Part shown: in pieces, positions 43,093 to 49,447 of the stretch | How the letters are laid out: each line of letters starts with the position of its first letter | Position numbering within the stretch: position 1 is the first letter of the stretch | Assembly (NCBI GenBank): GCA_023301565.1 | Contig: JALZUO010000146.1 | Coordinates: 1 to 49,695, forward strand | Reading direction: 5' to 3' | Length of the DNA: 49,695 nt | DNA from: Oligoflexales bacterium | GTDB lineage: Bacteria; Bdellovibrionota_B; Oligoflexia; Oligoflexales; JALZUQ01 | Translations under genes and position numbers: made by a program | The notes under the pieces: generated by a model | What the model was told of the DNA's origin: nothing | Databases searched by the model: none | What the model saw: the letters and a program-made list of their open reading frames with translations, nothing else

Positions 43093-43201
43093 CCGGGATT
43101 TCCGGACAGTTGAACTATCCTAAAATATCGGATAGTTGGATTTGGTCCCGGCTGCGAGATTCTCACTCACTCCTCCCTTAACAGGGTGTGCTATTTACAC
43201 C
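43093..43201 (-). promoter_or_regulatory. Structured RNA leader before the ClpP-like gene
   Basis: In the minus-strand RNA, GGTGT / ACACC (43201-43185) forms a first hairpin. Then CCGGGA (43151-43146) pairs with TCCCGG (43098-43093), enclosing a perfect inner stem AACTATCC / GGATAGTT (43137-43113). A GTG start at 43166 is possible inside it, with GGGAGGAG upstream, so protein coding cannot be ruled out. I read it as a control element of the protease gene. Confidence 0.55.
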
Positions 43202-43214
43202 AAGCCCGGATTAA

Positions 43215-43715
43215 TTAGTCTTCTACTTTCTCAGCTTTCTTGATCTCAAGCAGCTTAGGTGCTGTCTGCTGAATGAAGTCTCTGAGCTGACCTGCATCCA
43301 TCTGATTGATCTTGGCATCTGCAAACTGAGTCACATCACCTTTTGGCATCTTACCAGCTACTTCGATTGCCAGCTTCGCTGCTGCCATTCTTGCACTCTC
43401 ACGAGCCTCGGGATTTGTCAATATCTCTTCTACAGTATCTAGAGCTAGATTGGCTATATATTCCATACGCTCCTTGAACTCTTCTTCATTTCTAAACCAA
43501 GCCTTGAAGCCTTCTTCTTGCCACCAAATAGGGATACGCTTATCCTTGACTACTCTTAGGATTTCTGGCAAAGTCGGACCTTGATCAGTGAAGGTAGCTT
43601 CAGCAGCTCTCTTCCAGTATTTGGCCTTTATACGTCTTTGAGCCGGAGTGGGTAAGTATAGTAACTCATCCAGTACAGCTTCTAGTTTCTTTTGTTCAAT
43701 TGGTTTCCTAGGCAT
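43215..43715 (-). CDS. Putative terminase small subunit-like protein (166 aa)
   Basis: GGGGAGGAAAAG precedes ATG. Basic N-terminus, a central segment with IPIWWQEEGFKAWFRNEEEFKERMEYIANLALDTVEEILTN, followed by an ARESARMAAAKLAIEVAGKMP helix. This resembles small DNA-recognition subunits seen upstream of phage terminases, but the large subunit is 7 kb away. Alternative: an unrelated DNA-binding protein. Assigned tentatively. Confidence 0.5.
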   Translation of the reverse strand: MPRKPIEQKKLEAVLDELLYLPTPAQRRIKAKYWKRAAEATFTDQGPTLPEILRVVKDKRIPIWWQEEGFKAWFRNEEEFKERMEYIANLALDTVEEILTNPEARESARMAAAKLAIEVAGKMPKGDVTQFADAKINQMDAGQLRDFIQQTAPKLLEIKKAEKVED

Positions 43716-44016
43716 CTTTTCCTCCCCTCACAGATTCTACAGTGAATCCCAAGTTCTTGAGGTTTTCAGGTATAATCACTCTGAAGCCTGTAGAGCCAAA
43801 CTCCCTTTTTACGTTGTCGATCATTCCATGCTTCTCAAGCCAGTCTACGTACTTCTTAAGTCTAGCAGGGTGAAACCCGAAATGTCGGCACAATGGACCG
43901 TTGGCAAATTTTACACGATTCTCACGCCATTTAGCAAAACTGTATGATCCCCATAACAGATGAGTCAATAGCTTATATTGAGCATACATTCGATTTGATG
44001 CAAAGTTGTTTTCCAT
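43708..44016 (-). CDS. Winged-helix-like DNA-binding protein (102 aa)
   Basis: Seen: a helix-turn-helix-like GPLCRHFGFHPARLKKYVDWLEKHGMIDNVKREFG followed by strand FRVIIPE, as in a wing. The protein likely binds DNA as a regulator or a packaging site factor. Overlaps the next gene by 8 bases. AGGATAGACC precedes ATG. Confidence 0.6.
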   Translation of the reverse strand: MENNFASNRMYAQYKLLTHLLWGSYSFAKWRENRVKFANGPLCRHFGFHPARLKKYVDWLEKHGMIDNVKREFGSTGFRVIIPENLKNLGFTVESVRGGKDA

Positions 44017-44019
44017 GGT

Positions 44020-44217
44020 CTATCCTATGAATGTTGGAATATTGAAATCTACTAATGAATGGCAGGCATTACAAGGAACCCTAATTATGACATACCTAGT
44101 CTGATAGAACATATCTTCATCTGTGGCAGCTAATTCCACATGATTGGAACAGTTCTTGCACTTCTCTTCATATACTGATTCAGTTGATTTAATGTCTTTG
44201 AATTTGTCTAATCTCAT
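44020..44217 (-). CDS. Small zinc-ribbon protein (65 aa)
   Basis: Cys pairs CKNC (about residue 20) and CNAC (about residue 49) with a His nearby. Begins MRLDKFKDIK. AGGGATGTTTGAAGT precedes ATG. Fourth or fifth Cys-pair miniprotein in this window. Unknown role. Confidence 0.65.
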   Translation of the reverse strand: MRLDKFKDIKSTESVYEEKCKNCSNHVELAATDEDMFYQTRYVIIRVPCNACHSLVDFNIPTFIG

Positions 44218-44220
44218 ACT

Positions 44221-44376
44221 TCAAACATCCCTACTATCATCATCACTATATTCCCAATCTTTACTTATTTGGGCTTGATAGTAATCCCTTAGAAACTCTT
44301 CTATATAAAAGAAGATACCTGTACCTATCACTAACCCCAAACAAAATATCATCATCGCTGCTGGTATACTTATCAT
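44221..44376 (-). CDS. Small membrane protein (51 aa)
   Basis: I use ATG 44376, which overlaps the stop of the 22-residue frame before it (ATGA). The first 23 residues are hydrophobic (ISIPAAMMIFCLGLVIGTGIFF), then an acidic tail. Single-pass membrane protein, function unknown. Start is uncertain (TTG 44409 and ATG 44388 are in frame). Confidence 0.55.
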   Translation of the reverse strand: MISIPAAMMIFCLGLVIGTGIFFYIEEFLRDYYQAQISKDWEYSDDDSRDV

Positions 44377-44441
44377 TTCGATACCCATAAATACATAATA
44401 GCAATCCAAGTAAAAACGTCTACCAACTCTATTGTTGTCAT
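44373..44441 (-). CDS. Possible 22-residue membrane peptide
   Basis: ATG 44441 has GAGGCATAGT upstream and follows the previous stop (TAG) directly. Sequence MTTIELVDVFTWIAIMYLWVSK, a hydrophobic helix. Its stop overlaps the next ATG (ATGA), the coupling used all over this genome. A chance frame is possible. Confidence 0.4.
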   Translation of the reverse strand: MTTIELVDVFTWIAIMYLWVSK

Positions 44442-44442
44442 A

Positions 44443-44838
44443 CTATGCCTCAGCTCTTTCGATCTTCAGATCTTCTTCTTGACATCTAAGCTTGTATCCA
44501 TCCATCATTGCCCAGTACACTAGATTAGCTAATTCACTATCTCTATTAGTAATATTAAGTACAGTCTCTTCTATCTCAGTATCCGTATATCCCAATACTC
44601 TCATATATCTGACTATGGAAGATTCCTTCCCCTTCAGTCTATATATATTGATGTGTCTGTGACTCTTGATTGGATCTTCAAATATCCCATATCTCATACA
44701 AGGTGACTCTTCATTACCACCGAATCTATATCTATTCTTATAGAAATAATCCAAGGCTTTATCCTTCTTACTCAAAGATTTACCTTCATTGTCTTTACCA
44801 CTAAATATGTTACGAATGTATTTGTATATTGATTTCAT
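44443..44838 (-). CDS. Hypothetical protein, first gene of the late block (131 aa)
   Basis: GGAGGATAC precedes ATG. Charged helical protein with KSHRHINIYRLKGKESSIVRYMRVLG and a LANLVYWAMMDGYKLR stretch. First gene after the 44.88 kb promoter. No family recognised; a position like this might suit a regulator. Confidence 0.7.
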   Translation of the reverse strand: MKSIYKYIRNIFSGKDNEGKSLSKKDKALDYFYKNRYRFGGNEESPCMRYGIFEDPIKSHRHINIYRLKGKESSIVRYMRVLGYTDTEIEETVLNITNRDSELANLVYWAMMDGYKLRCQEEDLKIERAEA

Positions 44839-44854
44839 GTATCCTCCTATTCCT

Positions 44855-44883
44855 AGGATATCTTATCTCTTACGAGATGTCAA
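44855..44883 (-). promoter_or_regulatory. Promoter of the late block with an operator-like palindrome
   Basis: On the minus strand, TTGACA (44883-44878), a 17-base spacer and TATCCT (44860-44855). The spacer carries an inverted repeat, ATCTC-GTAA-GAGAT (44879-44866), placed exactly where a repressor would block polymerase. It reads toward 44838. Confidence 0.75.
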
Positions 44884-44889
44884 GTCTTG

Positions 44890-45481
44890 AGTACATTCTC
44901 CCCAGTGGGAGGATTTTGGACACATATCGTTAATATCCTGCATATCATCCCTAGAGGGAGATAGCCTATATCCTGCTAGCATAGCTGTAGAATCAGAGAG
45001 TCTTCTAATAACCACCACCCCAAGAAACCACTCTTACTAGCTGTATCTTGATTCCATCCTCATGGATCCCCTGTACTGATAAGGTACTAGGTAGATACGG
45101 GTGTAGGCTCTTTAGTATTGTTTAATCTACTTCCTACCAAACTTTGCTTTACTATCACTCTACTCTGACCTGTAGGCCACAACCCCTACTATACCATCTC
45201 TGGCGTGCTTTAGACAATCAAACCTAGCAACTCGGTCTTCGGAGTGTTACCTCCTAGTCTAGCATTGAGTGACAGCTCTTCAAATGAACTATCTAACGTA
45301 TTCCTAAGTGAACAACCATCACGCAACCAGCCTCTTTTCTGTAGGTTTTACTGGTACGGCTCAATGATCTGGTATCTAGGAACACATGAATCTACTCTAT
45401 TTTCTTGATATTGGTTCCGATCAAGCATCTAATTGTAAGATGAAGTCTCGAGTATCTCATCGACTGGGCACATTAATGCCT
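44890..45481 (-). ncRNA. Candidate structured non-coding RNA, about 0.6 kb
   Basis: No minus-strand ORF with a ribosome binding site in this stretch. Stems seen in the minus-strand RNA: GGCA-TTAATG-TGCC right at the predicted 5' end, GATGA / TCATC, CTTGAT / ATCAAG, GTGA / TCAC, GTAGG / CCTAC, GTAC / GTAC, ATCC-ATGA-GGAT, GCTA-TGC-TAGC, TCCC-TCTA-GGGA and CTCCC-ACTG-GGGAG at the 3' side. A matching promoter lies just upstream. Size, phage setting and isolation recall large phage RNAs such as ROOL or GOLLD, but I cannot test homology. It could instead be a long leader or an origin region. Confidence 0.4.
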
Positions 45482-45487
45482 AGTAAT

Positions 45488-45516
45488 AGTATCTCACATC
45501 TGTCCCTGATTGTCAA
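45488..45516 (-). promoter_or_regulatory. Sigma70-type promoter inside the non-coding region
   Basis: On the minus strand, TTGACA (45516-45511), a 17-base spacer ending in TGTGA and GATACT (45493-45488). It points toward the candidate RNA and away from any coding gene for over 600 bases. Confidence 0.55.
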
Positions 45517-46622
45517 CAAGATTCTCATTTTTATATGCACGTACTGTGACCAGTCTCAGAGTCGCACATTTCCCCTTTAGAAGGCTTGTATCACGAGGAG
45601 AGCTAGCCATTGGTTCGCTGGAATGTACCTTTGCGATTGTGTGTAGGCCTTCTGAGTGTAGTCCACAATCTGGTATGTGGCCATTTCAGTGGGCTCTCAG
45701 ATTCCGTAAGATGTCGTATATCAGTAGTCTCTGTCGTTAAGTGACGTATGTCGTTATTATCCTGCTAGGATCGTTATTGGCTAGAGTACGGTTAGGGGAG
45801 GAGGGCTGTTTTGTGATATTACCCAAAGTGTAAGGCGGTAATTTTCAAAAGAATGGGTACCCCCCCAGTCCCCACTTGTAGGGTGAGAGATAGGCGTCCT
45901 CTCTGCCTATATATACATATCGGTATTTAGCGTCAGATACTTTAATTGTCTCGATTTACTCAATGATATTACATACCTACCGGGTCGATTTCTATATATA
46001 TGGGTACATACTATTTCAAACCGCACGCTCGCAGAATCCCTGGGGATATCCGTACAGGTGTGGCGTCAATGGTGGCGACTCCTGCAAGATTCATACCTGG
46101 CATACTTGTTGCATCATCACAGATCTATCTATGCAAGATACGTTCCGGCATGGGTTTTGCATGTATGTAACTCAATCAATGCAAGTGTTGTGCCTAATAT
46201 AGTACCAAATTGAGATTAGTTGAATATTTACCCTCAATAGTGCAAGTGTTGTGCCACTGTTTATGTCGCGAATTATTTGTACAGTGCCTTGTGTGTGGGC
46301 GTGGCATGGGTTTTGTAACTTTCTCTTTACCGTCAGATTGACATACAGGCGTCAGATACTTCATACGTGCGTCGTACATGTCAGAAGGGGAGAGATACTA
46401 ATATCGAAGATAGTATGCATTGGGAACCCGTCAATGGGATTGGATCAAGATAGGGTTATTAGGCATTGATTGTGAGCGAGCGTCAGTGAGGGATAAGACG
46501 GGCGGTGCAAAGGACGAAGCCCTGACTGTTAAGTCAAGGCTCTTAGGTGGAGGCTGTTAGGCCAAGGATATGGTTGAGTGATTTAGGTCGACTAGGTCAA
46601 GTCAAGGCATCACTGGATAGGA
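45517..46622 (+). repeat. Gene-free, G+C-richer region with direct repeats (possible origin)
   Basis: Repeated sequences: GCGTCAGATACTT at 45930-45942 and 46349-46361; GGCATGGGTTTTG at 46147-46159 and 46303-46315, each followed within 7 bases by GTAACT; TGCAAGTGTTGTGCC at 46180-46194 and 46241-46255, both preceded by CTCAAT; AAGTCAAGGC at 46531-46540 and 46599-46608. A stem AGAAGGC / GCCTTCT spans about 45579-45653. Short ORFs here have unnatural composition. The repeats could be iterons, protein sites or RNA elements. Confidence 0.5.
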
Positions 46623-46736
46623 TTATTTGCTAAATAGTATCTTCATCGCTAGTGGCATCATGATTACTACGAATACAACAGCCGCTGTTGCTATGATTGA
46701 TTGAGTGTTTAGTGCATTTGATACGATTGTTTCCAT
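46623..46736 (-). CDS. Small membrane protein (37 aa)
   Basis: GAGGAAAATAACC precedes ATG 46736. One hydrophobic helix (SIIATAAVVFVVIMMPLAMKILF) with an N-terminal amphipathic segment. It is the only gene of its unit and follows one copy of the ACCGTATAG element by 39 bases. Unknown role; might act on the membrane or an envelope protein. Confidence 0.65.
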   Translation of the reverse strand: METIVSNALNTQSIIATAAVVFVVIMMPLAMKILFSK

Positions 46737-46775
46737 GGTTATTTTCCTCATTTGGCTTAAGTGCCTTATATTATA

Positions 46776-46786
46776 CTATACGGTAT
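46776..46786 (-). promoter_or_regulatory. ACCGTATAG element, copy 1
   Basis: On the minus strand, TTTAGTCAAAAATACCGTAT, then AG and TATAAT, a good -10 hexamer, before the 37-residue membrane protein. No -35 TTGACA; the conserved part lies in the usual spacer. Confidence 0.65.
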
Positions 46787-46829
46787 TTTTGACTAAAAAC
46801 TTTAGTATTATTTTGTTTTGTCAATGATA

Positions 46830-47228
46830 TCAGTTGGTAAAGATAGTAGCGATAAACACTGCTAGGCCCAAAACTGATGTATGCATATTGATTGGTGGCG
46901 GCTTGACTATCTGAAACGCTGATAGTATAATCCAACCAAGCATCAAAGTGAAGGCTAAGGCGATACTATATTGAATATCAATGAAACCTTGTTGTGCCTT
47001 AAACTGCTTTGTAGCTTCAGCCTCATAGATTTCAGGTGTATCTAAAACCCAGTGATTCCAGTCTAAATACAGGTCACCCCCATCTTGATCTGAAACATGT
47101 ACATATGATTCAATCAGTTGTCCCTTAGAGTCAAATTCAAACGAGACCGTGTCAATTTCTGCAAATCTATCAAAATGTTCAGATACATCAATACTCACAT
47201 CTATCTCAATTGTTATTGTTGGTTCCAT
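46830..47228 (-). CDS. Membrane protein with acidic N-terminal domain (132 aa)
   Basis: AAAGGAGCATACA precedes ATG. The first ~80 residues are acidic and beta-rich (ITIEIDVSIDVSEHFDRF, then VHVSDQDGGDLYLDWN). Two hydrophobic helices follow (about 90-108 and 115-131). It lies 27 bases after the 166-residue gene in the same unit. No family recognised. Confidence 0.7.
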   Translation of the reverse strand: MEPTITIEIDVSIDVSEHFDRFAEIDTVSFEFDSKGQLIESYVHVSDQDGGDLYLDWNHWVLDTPEIYEAEATKQFKAQQGFIDIQYSIALAFTLMLGWIILSAFQIVKPPPINMHTSVLGLAVFIATIFTN

Positions 47229-47254
47229 TGTATGCTCCTTTGTTTGATACTTTG

Positions 47255-47755
47255 TTAGATACGTGCTACTAATTTAAGATATGATACTTGAGCCTTCTCT
47301 TTCTTAGCTTCTAATTTATAATCATAAGCCTCAATAGAATATCCCCTCATAGTATTCTCGTGAGCATGATCTGGAACTTGAGCATGCCAATCGTTCTCTG
47401 TAAACGCTGTTAGTCCTTTTCTGATGGTAAAGTCCCCGCTCTTGATATTACAAGATATGCCCTGCTCTGTTAAGTATTCATTTAAGATATTATTAAAGGT
47501 TACACGTTGATCCCACGTAGGTGTTCTAGTTCTAGATGTTCTATAAGGTGTTATACGTGTATTGTATCCCAACTTAACAGGGTCTATTTGAAAGCATTTC
47601 ATATGCATACCTATTTTGATGCTACTGCTATTTACCTTGTTTACTTCAGTTTCAAAAAAGTTAGATCCAAACAAATTACTTAAGTCTCTTACTACTTGAC
47701 TAATTTTGTCTTCTGATAACTTCTTACCTTGGATTCTCATTGCAGTTAGTTTCAT
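47255..47755 (-). CDS. Hypothetical protein (166 aa)
   Basis: AAAGGAACTAAA precedes ATG. A soluble, basic protein: helical N-terminus, a YNTRITPYRTSRTRTPTWDQR stretch, and a FTENDWHAQVPDHAHEN segment rich in His and Asp. No family recognised. It is first in a two-gene unit controlled by copy 2 of the ACCGTATAG element. Early host-directed role is possible because of this special promoter, nothing more. Confidence 0.7.
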   Translation of the reverse strand: MKLTAMRIQGKKLSEDKISQVVRDLSNLFGSNFFETEVNKVNSSSIKIGMHMKCFQIDPVKLGYNTRITPYRTSRTRTPTWDQRVTFNNILNEYLTEQGISCNIKSGDFTIRKGLTAFTENDWHAQVPDHAHENTMRGYSIEAYDYKLEAKKEKAQVSYLKLVARI

Positions 47756-47792
47756 TTTAGTTCCTTTGGTGTTTGTTTTTACTTACATTATA

Positions 47793-47803
47793 CTATACGG
47801 TGT
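47793..47803 (-). promoter_or_regulatory. ACCGTATAG element, copy 2
   Basis: On the minus strand, AACAGCAAAACACCGTATAG followed by TATAAT, 38 bases before ATG 47755. Matches copy 1 in position relative to the -10 and in the AAA stretch in front. Confidence 0.65.
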
Positions 47804-47831
47804 TTTGCTGTTAAATATTAATAATCCTGAT

Positions 47832-48215
47832 TTAGGCAGTCTTTTTAGTAACATAGTGGTTACCAAATTTGTCAACTGAATAATTTTGAGTCTCCTTTGC
47901 TTCTGCTTCACTCACTGAAACCATAGTACCTAGCTCTTGTATTGATACACCATCACGCTCCAAATAACAGGCACCATTGGCATCACTCACTAAGATACAC
48001 TCTTGATTGAAATCTTCAGCAGCAGTTCTTGCAAAGTCAAGATTAGTAGTTAGAAAGCTTGCTTCTGCTTGACCTTCATACACACCTACAAGGTGTTTGA
48101 ATGGAACCTTAAGCTGTTTCATCATGTATTCAATATGGTCTGTATTATTTGCGTCCTCGTTAATGTCGTTGCCTTTACATACGGAAAAGATTGCGTATTG
48201 TTTTGTATGGTTCAT
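47832..48215 (-). CDS. Hypothetical protein (127 aa)
   Basis: I use ATG 48215, which has AAAGGGGACAAC in front; the frame extends to an ATG at 48266 that overlaps the upstream stop (TAATG), so a 17-residue longer form is possible. Soluble acidic protein with KQYAIFSVCKGNDINEDANN and repeated acidic helices. No domain recognised. Confidence 0.65.
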   Translation of the reverse strand: MNHTKQYAIFSVCKGNDINEDANNTDHIEYMMKQLKVPFKHLVGVYEGQAEASFLTTNLDFARTAAEDFNQECILVSDANGACYLERDGVSIQELGTMVSVSEAEAKETQNYSVDKFGNHYVTKKTA

Positions 48216-48265
48216 GTTGTCCCCTTTGTGTTGTATAAAGCCTATCGGTATTAATTCAAAAAACA

Positions 48266-48406
48266 TTAGTCGTCGCTATTAGTCCAAGCATAATAAAGGT
48301 TTACAAAAACTAATGCAGCTAGTGCTTGATCGACCATCAATATGTACGAACCATTTTTATGAAGTATTACTGTTATTAGTATTGCTATTGATATTAAGTG
48401 TCTCAT
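48266..48406 (-). CDS. Small two-helix membrane protein (46 aa)
   Basis: CACGGAGTCACA precedes ATG 48406. Two hydrophobic segments (ISIAILITVIL and ALAALVFVNLYYAW), short charged ends. First gene after copy 3 of the ACCGTATAG element; stop overlaps an ATG downstream. Could be holin-like or an envelope-active early protein. Confidence 0.65.
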   Translation of the reverse strand: MRHLISIAILITVILHKNGSYILMVDQALAALVFVNLYYAWTNSDD

Positions 48407-48430
48407 TGTGACTCCGTGTTTTATATACTA

Positions 48431-48441
48431 CTATACGGTAT
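48431..48441 (-). promoter_or_regulatory. ACCGTATAG element, copy 3
   Basis: On the minus strand, TTTAGTGAAATACCGTATAG, then TAGTATATAA, 24 bases before ATG 48406. The -10 is less clear than in the other two copies. Confidence 0.6.
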
Positions 48442-48903
48442 TTCACTAAATAACTTGAGGATTATTTTAGTTTACTAGTGATATCAGAGAGTTAACGGTT
48501 GTTTACTAATTCATTGTAAATATTATATAAATTCACGTACTTATAGCATGATTCTATACACAAAGTAAAGTAAATTGAAATTCTGGAAATGTTGAGATTG
48601 ATTTGGAATCTATACATGTCTATATATGTACACCGGATAGACATGAAACTGGAACGTGTCGATATTCTGGAAGTTTTTAGACATATTTGGAGGAAGAATG
48701 TCTAATTTGTATCAGTGTGAAACAAATCCTTGACAGTGCTGTAAGGGGAGGGTAGTCTGTTAGTTCCTGTAGATCTCGAAATAATTCGTGGAGCTGTAGC
48801 TGGAAACAAGTGGTAGGTATCTAGAAACATTAGGGTAGTCAATTAATATTAAAGTTTATTGAAATAATCCCGATAAGTATTTAGTAACTAAGGAGCGTAC
48901 ACT
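48442..48903. promoter_or_regulatory. Divergent control region, no gene
   Basis: Separates the leftward small genes from the rightward operon. A perfect 9-base inverted repeat, CATGTCTAT / ATAGACATG, lies at 48615-48623 and 48637-48645. ATTCTGGAA occurs twice (about 48580 and 48664), with more CTGGAA copies around. TTGACA at 48730-48735 with TAGTCT 17 bases later could be a rightward promoter. A GGAGGAAGA-preceded frame of 11 codons (48698-48733) might be a leader peptide. Confidence 0.55.
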
Positions 48904-49179
48904 ATGAGTAACATTAAGAATAAATTGAGTCCCGGTCAAGATGTGATGATCTTTGATATGCCAATCATTTACAAAGACTTTACTTTAGATGTTAGTGTTG
49001 AAGTTAAGTATTGGTTGGCTGATGATCCAAGAGACTTCAATGATGTAGAGATACTTCAGGTTGTTGATGGTTCAGGTTCAGACATCTACAGTAAATTGCC
49101 AGCTGATCTTGTTGAAGAGATAGTGCAAGAAGCTTCGGAAGAAGTATATACATTAGCTTACATGGAGAAATTGGTATGA
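48904..49179 (+). CDS. Hypothetical acidic protein, first gene of a rightward operon (91 aa)
   Basis: AAGGAGCGTACACT precedes ATG. Mixed alpha/beta, acidic (MIFDMPIIYKDFTLDVSVEVKYWLADDPRDFNDVEIL). No family recognised. It is coupled by ATGA to a series of small genes. Confidence 0.75.
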   Translation: MSNIKNKLSPGQDVMIFDMPIIYKDFTLDVSVEVKYWLADDPRDFNDVEILQVVDGSGSDIYSKLPADLVEEIVQEASEEVYTLAYMEKLV

Positions 49180-49319
49180 GTACTAGAGATACTTTGGAAC
49201 TGATTGAGAAATTGAAGGTTAGGATTGCAACCAAGCAGCACCTACTGATAACTTTCAATGAAGAGATTGAGAAGATGAAAGATGAACTTAAGAAACTATA
49301 TGAGGACATACACAAATGA
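49176..49319 (+). CDS. Small coiled-coil protein (47 aa)
   Basis: ATGA coupling on both sides. Charged helix with Leu/Ile heptads (TLELIEKLKVRIATKQHLL, then FNEEIEKMKDELKKLYEDI). Unknown. Confidence 0.65.
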   Translation: MSTRDTLELIEKLKVRIATKQHLLITFNEEIEKMKDELKKLYEDIHK

Positions 49320-49447
49320 GTAACACACAACAACAAATAGAACTACTAAAACAGAAGATTGTAAGAGCATTGAAAGAGAATGATATATACTCAGTACATC
49401 CATTGAGAGTACAGCTGAATGAATTGCAGATGAGAGAAAGCAAATGA
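49316..49447 (+). CDS. Small helical protein (43 aa)
   Basis: ATGA coupling on both sides. Gln-rich start and Lys/Glu helix. Unknown. Confidence 0.65.
   Translation: MSNTQQQIELLKQKIVRALKENDIYSVHPLRVQLNELQMRESK

Noticed and set aside
46334-46365. Plus-strand TTGACA at 46339 as promoter
   Set aside because: No acceptable -10 at 15-19 bases; the match is likely chance within the repeat area.
45386-46469. Plus-strand ORFs of 60-80 codons in the non-coding region
   Set aside because: No ribosome binding sites, unnatural Cys/Trp/Arg-rich composition, mutual overlap, and repeats running through them.
44850-46620. tRNA genes in the non-coding region
   Set aside because: I looked for the T-loop GTTCGANTC on both strands and for paired acceptor arms and found none.
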